Below the pieces are notes generated by a model that was not told where the DNA came from, did not search any database, and saw nothing but the letters and a program-made list of their open reading frames with translations. Of a stretch of 64,000 bases of DNA, positions 8,421-15,860 are shown in pieces. Position numbers and translations under genes: made by a program. Position 1 is the first letter of the stretch. Each line of letters begins with the position of its first letter. Source of the stretch: Prochlorococcus sp. AG-409-M05 (GTDB taxonomy: Bacteria > Cyanobacteriota > Cyanobacteriia > PCC-6307 > Cyanobiaceae); NCBI GenBank assembly GCA_003215435.1, contig QCKJ01000007.1, forward strand, positions 1-64,000, given 5' to 3'.

Positions 8421-10043
8421 CTAGAACTTAAAGGTGGTCTTAACCAGTCCGCCCCAGACAGCGAAGTGATCAGCGTCATGTCCACCAGTGGAAGCGCCAA
8501 GATCGCTGTTTTGAGTGTCCCCTGTTTCTGCACCGAATGGATTGCTCAGATAGAACACTGCTGGAGTAACAGTAATGTTGTCTGAAACTTTAATGTCGTA
8601 ATAGAGCTCCATTGCGACATTCTCTTCCCCTTCGGTGTCAGTACCGTCAAACCCATTTGAGTTCTTCCTTTCTGTCGCCCACTGAAGTCCTCCAATAGCA
8701 AGGCCCAGTCTGTTGCCATCAATAAAGGCGTCCTTCCAGCTCATCCCAAGGAACCAACCAGCACTGGCTTCACGAGTACCCTTGGCGGCATCGCCTGGAA
8801 GACTGTAATTAGTCCAGTCAAAACCAGCACTAAATGAAGGAACCAATCCATTCTCTTCAGGCTGCCAGAACCCTCTAATAGCAAAGCTATCGGAAGATGA
8901 TTCACAACTACCCGTTGTGCAATCTACGTTAGATGCACCACCAAGCTCGGTTCCGAAACCTTGCGTAGCCTCATCACCCTTACTTGCATAAGCAAACGAA
9001 ACTTGCCACTGAGGGTTCCCGTAACTGACCTGAGTCAACCAAATGGAATCAGCATCAGCAGTGAACATTCCACCGCTGGATGGTTTACCAACCTTTCCAT
9101 CCTCAGCTGTATAGCCAGTACTAAATCCAACGCCTGGAGTCATTGGATCATCTTTCAGTTCCTGCCAAGAAACACCAAAACCTGCACCGGTGCTAGCACC
9201 ATAAGTGCCGTAGTTCCCGCCAAGTTTAAAAGCTTTTAGTAGTGGCTTATAGATAGAAGGGCTTCTCTCAAGCATGTAGTAGTTCTCAATCTTGGGACCT
9301 ACGTATGCGGTAAAGCCATTTGTGACTGGGAATTGATACCACAGCTTGTCTACCTTCAGGGTGTCCTGGTTGCTATTTGCATGCTCAAGGTATGCAGGAG
9401 TGACATAAGCATCCTTACCTCCAAAGGCACTTGTTGAATCATTACCAGTCTTCACACGTGTATAAAGAAGATCCTCTCCGGTAAAGCTGGTGTTCAAATT
9501 CAGCTGATAGGCATACGTCAAAGTAGTTCCATCAGTGCGCTGACCATCGGGAATAACATCCTTCTGACCGTCCATGTCATAGCCAGTTGCACCTAAAACC
9601 ATAGTGGCTTTACCACTAAGTTTTGTCGTAGTTGAGAACTGAGTTGCATCGAGCTCTCCTACACGGGCCAAAAGGCCATCCATGCGGCCTTGAATTGTCG
9701 CCAACTCAGTGCTGAACTCACTGGTAAGGCGGCTAACTTCATCAGTGACTTCAGTAACACGCTCAAGGCATGAATTCAGAATTGAAGCTGCTTCAAAGCG
9801 ACTGAGTACTTGATTGCCTTTAAGGCCTTCAACACAGTTGTAACGCTTAGCGAGTTTAGAAAGTTCTTGGTGTGTCCAATCAGTTGGTTGGACATCATTG
9901 AAGTTGTTGATACTGGTGACCTGTTCAGTAGCGCCCGAATACTCGGATACACCATCAATATTCAGATCTGAAGCATTTGCCGCTAATGGAGCAACTAAAC
10001 CCAAAGCAGCAGGAGCTACCAGCAATTGCTGGAAGAGTTTCAT
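8421..10043 (-). CDS. som: Outer-membrane porin with SLH domain (SomA-like / cyanobacterial OprB-type)
   Basis: 540 aa with a signal peptide (residues 1-24, ending ANA). An S-layer-homology domain follows (about 48-95: NFNDVQPTDWTHQELSKLAKRYNC...SRFEAASILNSCL) that anchors the porin to the cell wall. Next come a short coiled coil (VTEVTDEVSRLTSEFSTELATI) and a long beta-barrel ending in an aromatic residue (VKTTFKF), the classical C-terminal signal for outer-membrane insertion. This is the major porin architecture of cyanobacteria. Several paralogues normally exist, and some are called iron-uptake porins. Its local GC is higher and its codon choice cleaner than the flanking genes, as expected for an abundant protein. 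The 5' UTR contains a Yfr1-complementary site over the Shine-Dalgarno sequence. Confidence 0.93.
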   Translation of the reverse strand: MKLFQQLLVAPAALGLVAPLAANASDLNIDGVSEYSGATEQVTSINNFNDVQPTDWTHQELSKLAKRYNCVEGLKGNQVLSRFEAASILNSCLERVTEVTDEVSRLTSEFSTELATIQGRMDGLLARVGELDATQFSTTTKLSGKATMVLGATGYDMDGQKDVIPDGQRTDGTTLTYAYQLNLNTSFTGEDLLYTRVKTGNDSTSAFGGKDAYVTPAYLEHANSNQDTLKVDKLWYQFPVTNGFTAYVGPKIENYYMLERSPSIYKPLLKAFKLGGNYGTYGASTGAGFGVSWQELKDDPMTPGVGFSTGYTAEDGKVGKPSSGGMFTADADSIWLTQVSYGNPQWQVSFAYASKGDEATQGFGTELGGASNVDCTTGSCESSSDSFAIRGFWQPEENGLVPSFSAGFDWTNYSLPGDAAKGTREASAGWFLGMSWKDAFIDGNRLGLAIGGLQWATERKNSNGFDGTDTEGEENVAMELYYDIKVSDNITVTPAVFYLSNPFGAETGDTQNSDLGASTGGHDADHFAVWGGLVKTTFKF

Positions 10044-10047
10044 GGTT

Positions 10048-10056
10048 TCCTCACAC
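10048..10056 (-). promoter_or_regulatory. Putative Yfr1 sRNA target over the porin ribosome-binding site
   Basis: The porin mRNA reads GUGUGAGGA, 4 nt before its AUG. This is a perfect 9-nt complement to UCCUCACAC, the core of the ultraconserved cyanobacterial sRNA Yfr1 (ACUCCUCACAC). The last GAGGA is also the Shine-Dalgarno sequence, so pairing would block translation. Yfr1 repression of som porin mRNAs is established in Prochlorococcus MED4. The site here is seen directly, and its use is inferred. The Yfr1 gene itself is not in this window. Confidence 0.75.
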
Positions 10057-10061
10057 AGAAA

Positions 10062-10079
10062 AACCCTAAAATCAGGGTT
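10062..10079 (-). promoter_or_regulatory. Small hairpin in porin 5' UTR
   Basis: A perfect 6-bp stem (AACCCT/AGGGTT, 6-nt loop) lies immediately upstream of the Yfr1-complementary site in the porin leader. It could help present or shield the ribosome-binding site. It is too short and lacks a T-tract, so it is not a terminator. Confidence 0.4.
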
Positions 10080-10316
10080 GGCTAAATATAGATTGAATAA
10101 GAAACTTTTCTAGAGAAAATATCTGCCTTCAAGGATAAGTTACTTGCAAATAGTACAAATGATACTAATATAACTGGCTGTTTATACTTTGACGGTTGTT
10201 TTTTTTTCTCCTAGTGGATGTGCTAAGCGAAAACTTCAACTTGTTTGGGGTTCAAGAGATTAGTTTTTGAAATAAAGTTTTTTTATAGTTGATTGATCTT
10301 ACTCTTTATAATAGAT

Positions 10317-11183
10317 TCATTTAAGTAAAGGAAAATCCATTTCCGCTCTCTCCTCAAGCCATTTTTCTGCTACTTGACGCGCTAAATCTCGAATACGAGC
10401 AATAGTTGCAGTCCGTTCTGTAACTGAAATAACACCTCTTGCATCTAATAGGTTGAATGTATGGCTGCATTTCAATACGAAGTCAAGAGCTGGTGCAGGG
10501 AGACTTTTTGAAAGTAGTTGTTTAGCTTCAGCCTCGTAAAGTGTAAACAATTCTAGATGTCTTTCTGAATTAGATTCCTCGAAGTTAAATTTACAATGTC
10601 CTTTCTCAAACGGTAACCAAATATCTCCATAACTTAGAGTATTATTCCAACTCAACTCCCAAATGCTTTCAACATTTTGTAGATACATTGCTAATCTTTC
10701 TAACCCATAGGTAATTTCAATAGAGACAGGTTTGCAATCAATTCCACCACATTGCTGAAAATAAGTAAATTGTGTGACTTCCATCCCATCTAACCAAACC
10801 TCCCAGCCAACTCCCCAGGCTCCTAATGTAGGGGACTCCCAATTGTCTTCTACAAATCTAATGTCGTGATCAGTCCTAGAAATTCCTAACTGCTCAAGAG
10901 ATGATAAATACTTCTCTTGAATTCCGTCGGGAGAAGGTTTTATAAGTACTTGATATTGAAAATAATGTTGAGCACGATTTGGGTTCTGCCCGTAACGACC
11001 ATCTGTAGGCCTGCGACATGGCTCTGGATAGGCCACTGACCAAGGTTCTGGGCCAACCGCACGAAGAAAAGTATGAGGGCTCATCGTTCCTGCTCCTTTC
11101 TCAGTGTCATAAGGCTGAAGAAGGACACATCCTTGATTAGACCAGTAATGGTTTAGTTGCTCAATGATGTCCTGAAAATACAT
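10317..11183 (-). CDS. glyQ: Glycyl-tRNA synthetase alpha subunit
   Basis: 288 aa, close to the normal GlyQ length. The class-II catalytic core of the alpha chain is complete: [24 protein letters not shown] at the N-terminus, [38 protein letters not shown], and [18 protein letters not shown]. It pairs with GlyS to charge tRNA-Gly with glycine in the cytosol. glyS is not adjacent, which is common in cyanobacteria. It is transcribed away from a repeat-rich spacer containing five TTGATAA-type elements. Confidence 0.98.
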   Translation of the reverse strand: MYFQDIIEQLNHYWSNQGCVLLQPYDTEKGAGTMSPHTFLRAVGPEPWSVAYPEPCRRPTDGRYGQNPNRAQHYFQYQVLIKPSPDGIQEKYLSSLEQLGISRTDHDIRFVEDNWESPTLGAWGVGWEVWLDGMEVTQFTYFQQCGGIDCKPVSIEITYGLERLAMYLQNVESIWELSWNNTLSYGDIWLPFEKGHCKFNFEESNSERHLELFTLYEAEAKQLLSKSLPAPALDFVLKCSHTFNLLDARGVISVTERTATIARIRDLARQVAEKWLEERAEMDFPLLK

Positions 11184-11229
11184 AGGGTTATATACTCCAG
11201 TTATTGCAAGGGTTTTCAGCAGTGAGATT

Positions 11230-11347
11230 CATTGATAAGTCATTGATAAGTCTCCGAAAGCCCAGTAAAATGGTCCCGAATTGATAACTTCGTTGATAAG
11301 TCAGATTCTGCATACCCCATTGTCCCAAATGATTGGAGTTATCAACA
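11230..11347. repeat. Cluster of TTGATAA / TTATCAA elements (iteron-like)
   Basis: Between glyQ and the next plus-strand ORF there is a perfect 11-bp tandem repeat (CATTGATAAGT at 11230-11240 and 11241-11251). Two related copies follow (AATTGATAACT at 11279-11289, CGTTGATAAGT at 11291-11301), plus an inverted copy at 11338-11346. That last one, read TTATCAACA at 11339-11347, is one base from the DnaA-box consensus TTATCCACA. Five copies in 118 bp is well above chance. They may be regulator-binding sites or DnaA boxes. Confidence 0.7.
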
Positions 11348-11476
11348 GGGTGCATAGGTGAATCCATACCACATCTCTTGGAAACGAGTTAAGAGAGAAA
11401 AGTCAGCTAAAGTCGAAAAAGGCAATAAAACAAAGTTTTTAAGAGAAATAAAATTCTTTCTAAAGCATTATTTGGT

Positions 11477-11722
11477 GTGGGTGGATTTATCTTTATCAGT
11501 ACATTCATTACATCTGAACAATCAGAGTTACAGGGACAATTAAATTCAGATGAAGCCAGAGCAGCCCAGAAAAAAGTATTTGTACTTTGCAAACTAGATG
11601 AAGTTGAATCAGAAAAAAGATTAGAAAGAGAAATGAAATATATGCTTGATTCTCATAAAATTGATTATGGACTAAGCAAGAAGAAGACAATCATAGATTA
11701 TGCAATTACACTTCAAAATTAA
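11477..11722 (+). CDS. Small protein with N-terminal hydrophobic segment
   Basis: 81 aa from GTG 11477. The frame is open upstream to 11429 and encodes KVFKRNKILSKALFG before the chosen start, which would make a much better membrane anchor (basic start plus ALFGVGGFIFISTFI). The true start may therefore use a non-standard codon or be mis-set. After the anchor come a charged helical region (SDEARAAQKKVFVLCKLDEVESEKRLEREMKYML) and the tail KKKTIIDYAITLQN. No family recognised. Two overlapping ORFs in other frames look non-coding by comparison. Confidence 0.5.
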   Translation: MGGFIFISTFITSEQSELQGQLNSDEARAAQKKVFVLCKLDEVESEKRLEREMKYMLDSHKIDYGLSKKKTIIDYAITLQN

Positions 11723-11794
11723 GTTTTTTGTCTGACTTTTGAAGGTTACAAATGTATTATAGAATTAGGTAAAAATGGCTAAAAGCAGGGGAGA

Positions 11795-13081
11795 TTACTG
11801 TCTGGTAAAGTTTCTATAATATTGAAGAATCGCGTTGGCTGCTCTTTCTGACGAGAAACCATCTAATTTATAGAAGATTTTTTTCAAAGTCTCCTCCCTC
11901 TTCAGTTTGTACTTATAAGGGTCTTCTAATGCTTGCTTAACGCTTGAAATCAAGTCATCCATAGAGTCGACTACTGGTCCAGCTCTAAAATCCTTAGGTA
12001 AATCGTTGATATCCCAATCTATTTTTTTCCCTTCTGAATCAACTTCAGGTTCAATATAGATAATTGGTCGATTTAAAACCATGAAATCAGTAATTATTCC
12101 AGACATGTCACTAACCAAAATATCAGTAATAGATAGGAAGTCATAGACAGTATTATCCAGATGAGTTATTTGTTTTTTGTAGAATAGGCAAACGTTATAT
12201 TTTCTAGCTATAGAATTAAGGTTCTCCTTTTCTATTAACTTATGAGAGCCCGGATGGAGTCTAATTACTAAGTTAATATTTAATTTCATCATTTCTCTAC
12301 AGAAATCCTCGAATGCTTTAGCCAAATGTCCAAAAGAGCGAGGGAATAAGCCTTTGTCATAAAAAGCATTCCAAGTAGGTGCGTATGAAACAGTTTGAAG
12401 CTCGGGATCAAGGTTATATTGTTTTAGCAGACTTTTTTTTTGGTCATCGCTTAGAGGCTGTGTAATCAGTTTATCAGTTCTAGGCCAACCAACAGATTGT
12501 AATTTCGTGGCATCTTTTAGATTAAATCTATCTATAAAAGTCTTCCTATGATACTCACCAGGCAGCAATATCAAGTCATAGTCGAGCGCTTCAGGAAGGA
12601 TGATATGGGTCTTGTATGGAACAGAGTGGAATAACTGAACTTTAATAGTTCTGGGATTATTTGGTATATATTTTTTAAGTAAGTAAACAGTATTTGTGAT
12701 TACAATGTCAGGGTCTACAGATTCAATTATTTGAATAGTATTTCGCACATATCGTTCATGTGCGTCAGGCAAGAAAGAGTTGATTTTCCTAAAGCTCTTA
12801 CCAATAAATGCTCTGACAAGGTCAAATTGCTGCTCATTTACAATATTCTGACAGCCAACCGATTTTAATTCTGCATATACATTTGGATGGGGTGTAACCC
12901 AATAACACTCAGCACGATCTTTTAAGAAGTCCCAACACTCCAAAAGGAGAGATGTCGAGTGAGCAGCATAAAAGACTATTGTTGGCTTAGACTCTCTATT
13001 CACATCTATGCACCTTTTGGATAGTACCTGAAAACGAAGTGATGAAATGAGTGTAACTATAAGATTATTTTGAGCATGCAC
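11795..13081 (-). CDS. CDP-glycerol:glycerophosphotransferase-like protein (TagB/TagF family)
   Basis: 428 aa. The C-terminal half has the family's GT-B fold marks: TVSYAPTWNAF (about residue 205-215), LVIRLHPGSHK (about 250-260) and the signature TDILVSDMSGIITDFMVLNRPIIYIEP (about 305-331). Members polymerise or prime glycerol- or ribitol-phosphate chains by transferring a phospho-alcohol from a CDP/CMP-activated donor. The gene is divergent from the phosphonate cassette, whose PepM carries a cytidylyltransferase domain. It is therefore a candidate for moving a CMP-activated phosphonate onto a glycan or lipid (inference). The start is a GTG 10 nt from a perfect 50-bp palindrome. A start nearer to residue 30 is possible. 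Confidence 0.8.
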   Translation of the reverse strand: MHAQNNLIVTLISSLRFQVLSKRCIDVNRESKPTIVFYAAHSTSLLLECWDFLKDRAECYWVTPHPNVYAELKSVGCQNIVNEQQFDLVRAFIGKSFRKINSFLPDAHERYVRNTIQIIESVDPDIVITNTVYLLKKYIPNNPRTIKVQLFHSVPYKTHIILPEALDYDLILLPGEYHRKTFIDRFNLKDATKLQSVGWPRTDKLITQPLSDDQKKSLLKQYNLDPELQTVSYAPTWNAFYDKGLFPRSFGHLAKAFEDFCREMMKLNINLVIRLHPGSHKLIEKENLNSIARKYNVCLFYKKQITHLDNTVYDFLSITDILVSDMSGIITDFMVLNRPIIYIEPEVDSEGKKIDWDINDLPKDFRAGPVVDSMDDLISSVKQALEDPYKYKLKREETLKKIFYKLDGFSSERAANAILQYYRNFTRQ

Positions 13082-13091
13082 AAGGGATAAA

Positions 13092-13141
13092 CTTTAAGTA
13101 CTACAATAATTCATTAGAATGAATTATTGTAGTACTTAAAG
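13092..13141. repeat. Perfect 50-bp palindrome (24-bp arms, 2-nt centre)
   Basis: Left arm 13092-13115 and right arm 13118-13141 are exact reverse complements around the dinucleotide AG. It lies in the divergent spacer between the CDP-glycerol-transferase-like gene and the phosphonate cassette, 10 nt upstream of the former's GTG. A run of 24 perfectly matched pairs is exceptional. In RNA it would form a long hairpin in either leader, and in DNA it could be a cruciform or operator. Confidence 0.95.
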
Positions 13142-13210
13142 GAAAACTTATCAATTTCGGGAAAGGGATAGTTTTACCGAATGACCAGCCAAAAAAGCTA
13201 GCTATTTATT

Positions 13211-13232
13211 TTATCTATAAATTATCTATAAA
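13211..13232. repeat. 11-bp perfect tandem repeat upstream of mpnS
   Basis: TTATCTATAAA occurs twice in direct succession (13211-13221, 13222-13232), ending 79 nt before the mpnS GTG. Each unit contains a TATAAA-like box, so one may serve as the -10 element of the cassette promoter, or the pair may be operator half-sites. Confidence 0.6.
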
Positions 13233-13311
13233 TTAAATGATGAAATAACTCAAATTCAGTTGATTGCTAATACGCAAGATGCTAGATTTAGATATGAATA
13301 GAAATTAGACC

Positions 13312-14412
13312 GTGTTTGACCCAATAAGGTTTGGCATAACTTTATCACAAGCATTGAATAGTATTAAACATACTCCAGGGTCATTTAGCTCTTTATATGG
13401 AATCGATAAAGATGAGGTGAGTGCTGTTATTGATGGCATATCTGAACCAAGTGCAAGGTTGATCTCAATACTTGAAAATCACCCTGTAATAGATTTTACG
13501 CTATTTTCCGATGATCTATGTAAGTTTAAGAATACATACATCCCTAAGAATCTTTTTTTGCAATCCAAAAAGGTTAGTAATAAGAGCAAAAGATCATTTG
13601 TACGTGGAAAAATTAATTACTATACCTACAAAGATCTAGCAGCATCATTTGACTCTCCTTTTCTACCAGAGCACATAACTCCTAACCTTAAATATAATGT
13701 TGAGGATAAGGTTGAACTCGACAACTGTTACTTTAACAAAGGCCATCTTGAGCACCAAATCACATTGTTTATTGGTGAAGTTAATTTCCACTGGAAAAGA
13801 GGCTCCAAGAAATACATAAAAGCAATGAATAATCTAGACTTGAATTATATAACTCCATATGTTCCGCATACATTTACCACAAGAAAAAAAGGCTCCTACA
13901 TAGTAGCCATAACCTATAAAAGTATTTATAGTTATTTCCCCTCAAATGAATACAAGAAATATGCCTCTGACTCAACACAAGTGGAAGCTATAGAGAATAG
14001 CAATAAACAAGGCGTTCCAGCAGTAGAATTTTGGCAAGGTTCTCATTTTAATTCACCTAGAAAGTTAATAAACAGAGTACGTACACCTGAAATAACTCTC
14101 CACAGCACTGATTTTAGGACTTCTAGTTATGAAGGTGAAATCCATTCTTGGTTATATGTAATAGAAGGAAATGCGGAAATAAATGATTCAAATTCAATTT
14201 ATCAATTGCTAGCTGGTGACTCACTACTAATAAAAGCAAGCGGAGTAATTGTTGAATTTAAATCTCCGCTTACAAGGATTGTAGAAATTTGTTTATCAGT
14301 AGACAAACAACAATATGAAAGGTTTGTAAAACTAGAAACCAGTCAACTGGCAAGATCACATACTAATGCTATATTTGAACGTATGTATAATGATACACAA
14401 ACTTGGTTCTAA
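13312..14412 (+). CDS. mpnS: Methylphosphonate synthase (HEPD/MpnS cupin dioxygenase)
   Basis: 366 aa from GTG. An N-terminal helix-turn-helix-like helical domain (residues 5-60, including SLYGIDKDEVSAVIDG) is followed by two cupin domains, the layout of 2-hydroxyethylphosphonate dioxygenase and methylphosphonate synthase. The first cupin shows NKGHLEHQ with H145 and Q149, and VPHTF with H186. H-x3-Q and a His 37 residues on fit the unusual 2-His-1-Gln iron site described for MpnS. HEPD instead uses Glu, and I see no Glu about six residues before H186. The second cupin is near 275-330 (EIHSWLYVIEGNAEI, LLAGDSLLIKASG). It would convert 2-hydroxyethylphosphonate to methylphosphonate. pepM starts 2 nt downstream. 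Confidence 0.85.
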   Translation: MFDPIRFGITLSQALNSIKHTPGSFSSLYGIDKDEVSAVIDGISEPSARLISILENHPVIDFTLFSDDLCKFKNTYIPKNLFLQSKKVSNKSKRSFVRGKINYYTYKDLAASFDSPFLPEHITPNLKYNVEDKVELDNCYFNKGHLEHQITLFIGEVNFHWKRGSKKYIKAMNNLDLNYITPYVPHTFTTRKKGSYIVAITYKSIYSYFPSNEYKKYASDSTQVEAIENSNKQGVPAVEFWQGSHFNSPRKLINRVRTPEITLHSTDFRTSSYEGEIHSWLYVIEGNAEINDSNSIYQLLAGDSLLIKASGVIVEFKSPLTRIVEICLSVDKQQYERFVKLETSQLARSHTNAIFERMYNDTQTWF

Positions 14413-14413
14413 G

Positions 14414-15727
14414 ATGAGCGGTGATAAAAAATTAGTCCTAATACCTATGGTCGCAGACTATTTGCATTATGGTCATATTAATATAATTAATATTGGCAAG
14501 AAATATGGCGAGGTCTACATAAGTTTAATGACTGACGAAGCAGCTGCTTCATATAAGCGTTTACCACTTTTAAACTATGACGAAAGGAAGTCAGTACTAG
14601 AGGCTATAGATGGTGTAAGTAAAGTGGTTCCTCAAGAGAGATTTGATTATGTATTTCAAATAGAAAAATATAAACCTGACTATTTTATTCATGGTACAGA
14701 TTGGCGAACTGGTGTTCAAAAAAGGGCTCGTGAGCGTGTATTTATCGCAATGGAAAAAATATCTGGTACTGTGATTGAACCAGAATACACAAAAGGGATA
14801 TCATCCACAGATGTAACAAAGCAGATACTTGCTTCAGGGATTTCACCAGACAGAAGGCTAGAAATGCTGAGAAAATTGCTAAATGCCAAAAAATATCTAA
14901 GGGGAATTGAAGCACATAATGGATTGACCGGCCTTATTGCAGAAACCGTTCAAGTAGATGTCGAAGGAGCATCATTAAGTTATGATTTTCTATGGCTCTC
15001 ATCATTGACAGATTCAACGGCTAAAGGGAAGCCAGATATTGAGTTGGTTGACTCAACTTCAAGGATGCAAACCTTGCAAGATATCTTGGAAGTTACTACA
15101 AAACCAATTATCTACGATGCTGATACAGGAGGAAGGTTAGAGCATTTCCCATATCTTGTTTCTTCGCTTTCACGTTTAGGAGTGTCTGCATGTGTAATAG
15201 AAGATAAAACTGGTCTAAAAAGAAATTCACTTTTTGGCTCAGATGTGCCCCAGTTACAAGAAGATGCGGAAGTCTTTGCTAAGAAAATCACCCAGGGGAA
15301 ACAATCAGCATGTAATCCCGCCTTTATGGTTATAGCTCGCATTGAGAGTTTAATACTAGGAGCGGGGATAGAAGATGCAATTCATCGCGCAAAGGTTTAT
15401 ATAAGTGCTGGTGCTGATGCAATAATGATTCACAGCAGGAATAAAACTGTAGACGAGATAAAATTATTCTGTGATCATTATAATAAAATTAGTAATAGAC
15501 CTCCGCTTGTTGTGGTTCCTTCAAGTTTTAATACCTCATATGAAGGAGAGCTCTCAGAGATGGGAGCAAATGTAATTATCTATGCGAACCAACTGCTTAG
15601 AAGTGCTTACCCTTCAATGGTAAGGTGTGCACAATCAATTTTACAAAATGGTAGGTCATATGAGTCAGATAAGGAGATGATGAGTATCAATGAAGTTATT
15701 AACTTAATCCCTGGAACAAATCTATGA
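14414..15727 (+). CDS. pepM: Phosphoenolpyruvate mutase fused to an N-terminal cytidylyltransferase domain
   Basis: I start it at ATG 14414, just after the mpnS stop. The frame is open further upstream, but only inside mpnS. Residues 1-140 form a TagD-like nucleotidyltransferase: LHYGH (17-21, HxGH motif) and KGISSTDV (127-134). Residues about 155-435 are PEP mutase: YDADTGG (234-240) with the metal-binding Asp pair and the diagnostic EDKTGLKRNSLFG (263-275), which separates PepM from isocitrate lyase-like relatives. It rearranges phosphoenolpyruvate to phosphonopyruvate, forming the C-P bond. The fused domain probably activates a phosphonate with CTP for transfer. First committed step of the cassette. 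Confidence 0.95.
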   Translation: MSGDKKLVLIPMVADYLHYGHINIINIGKKYGEVYISLMTDEAAASYKRLPLLNYDERKSVLEAIDGVSKVVPQERFDYVFQIEKYKPDYFIHGTDWRTGVQKRARERVFIAMEKISGTVIEPEYTKGISSTDVTKQILASGISPDRRLEMLRKLLNAKKYLRGIEAHNGLTGLIAETVQVDVEGASLSYDFLWLSSLTDSTAKGKPDIELVDSTSRMQTLQDILEVTTKPIIYDADTGGRLEHFPYLVSSLSRLGVSACVIEDKTGLKRNSLFGSDVPQLQEDAEVFAKKITQGKQSACNPAFMVIARIESLILGAGIEDAIHRAKVYISAGADAIMIHSRNKTVDEIKLFCDHYNKISNRPPLVVVPSSFNTSYEGELSEMGANVIIYANQLLRSAYPSMVRCAQSILQNGRSYESDKEMMSINEVINLIPGTNL

Positions 15728-15860
15728 AATATTCATATTAAAATAATCAAATCGGAAAACAAAATACAAGGATCAAAGCAAGTGTATTATTTACAATATT
15801 TATAATTCCCAAGCATTACATCTACCTTGCTGTACGATAATTTTAATCATGTGTTGATCG

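Noticed and set aside
11358-11592. Two overlapping ORFs (plus 11358-11543, minus 11407-11592) beside the 81-aa gene
   Set aside because: Lysine/Phe-rich frames without start signals; the 81-aa frame has the better protein character.
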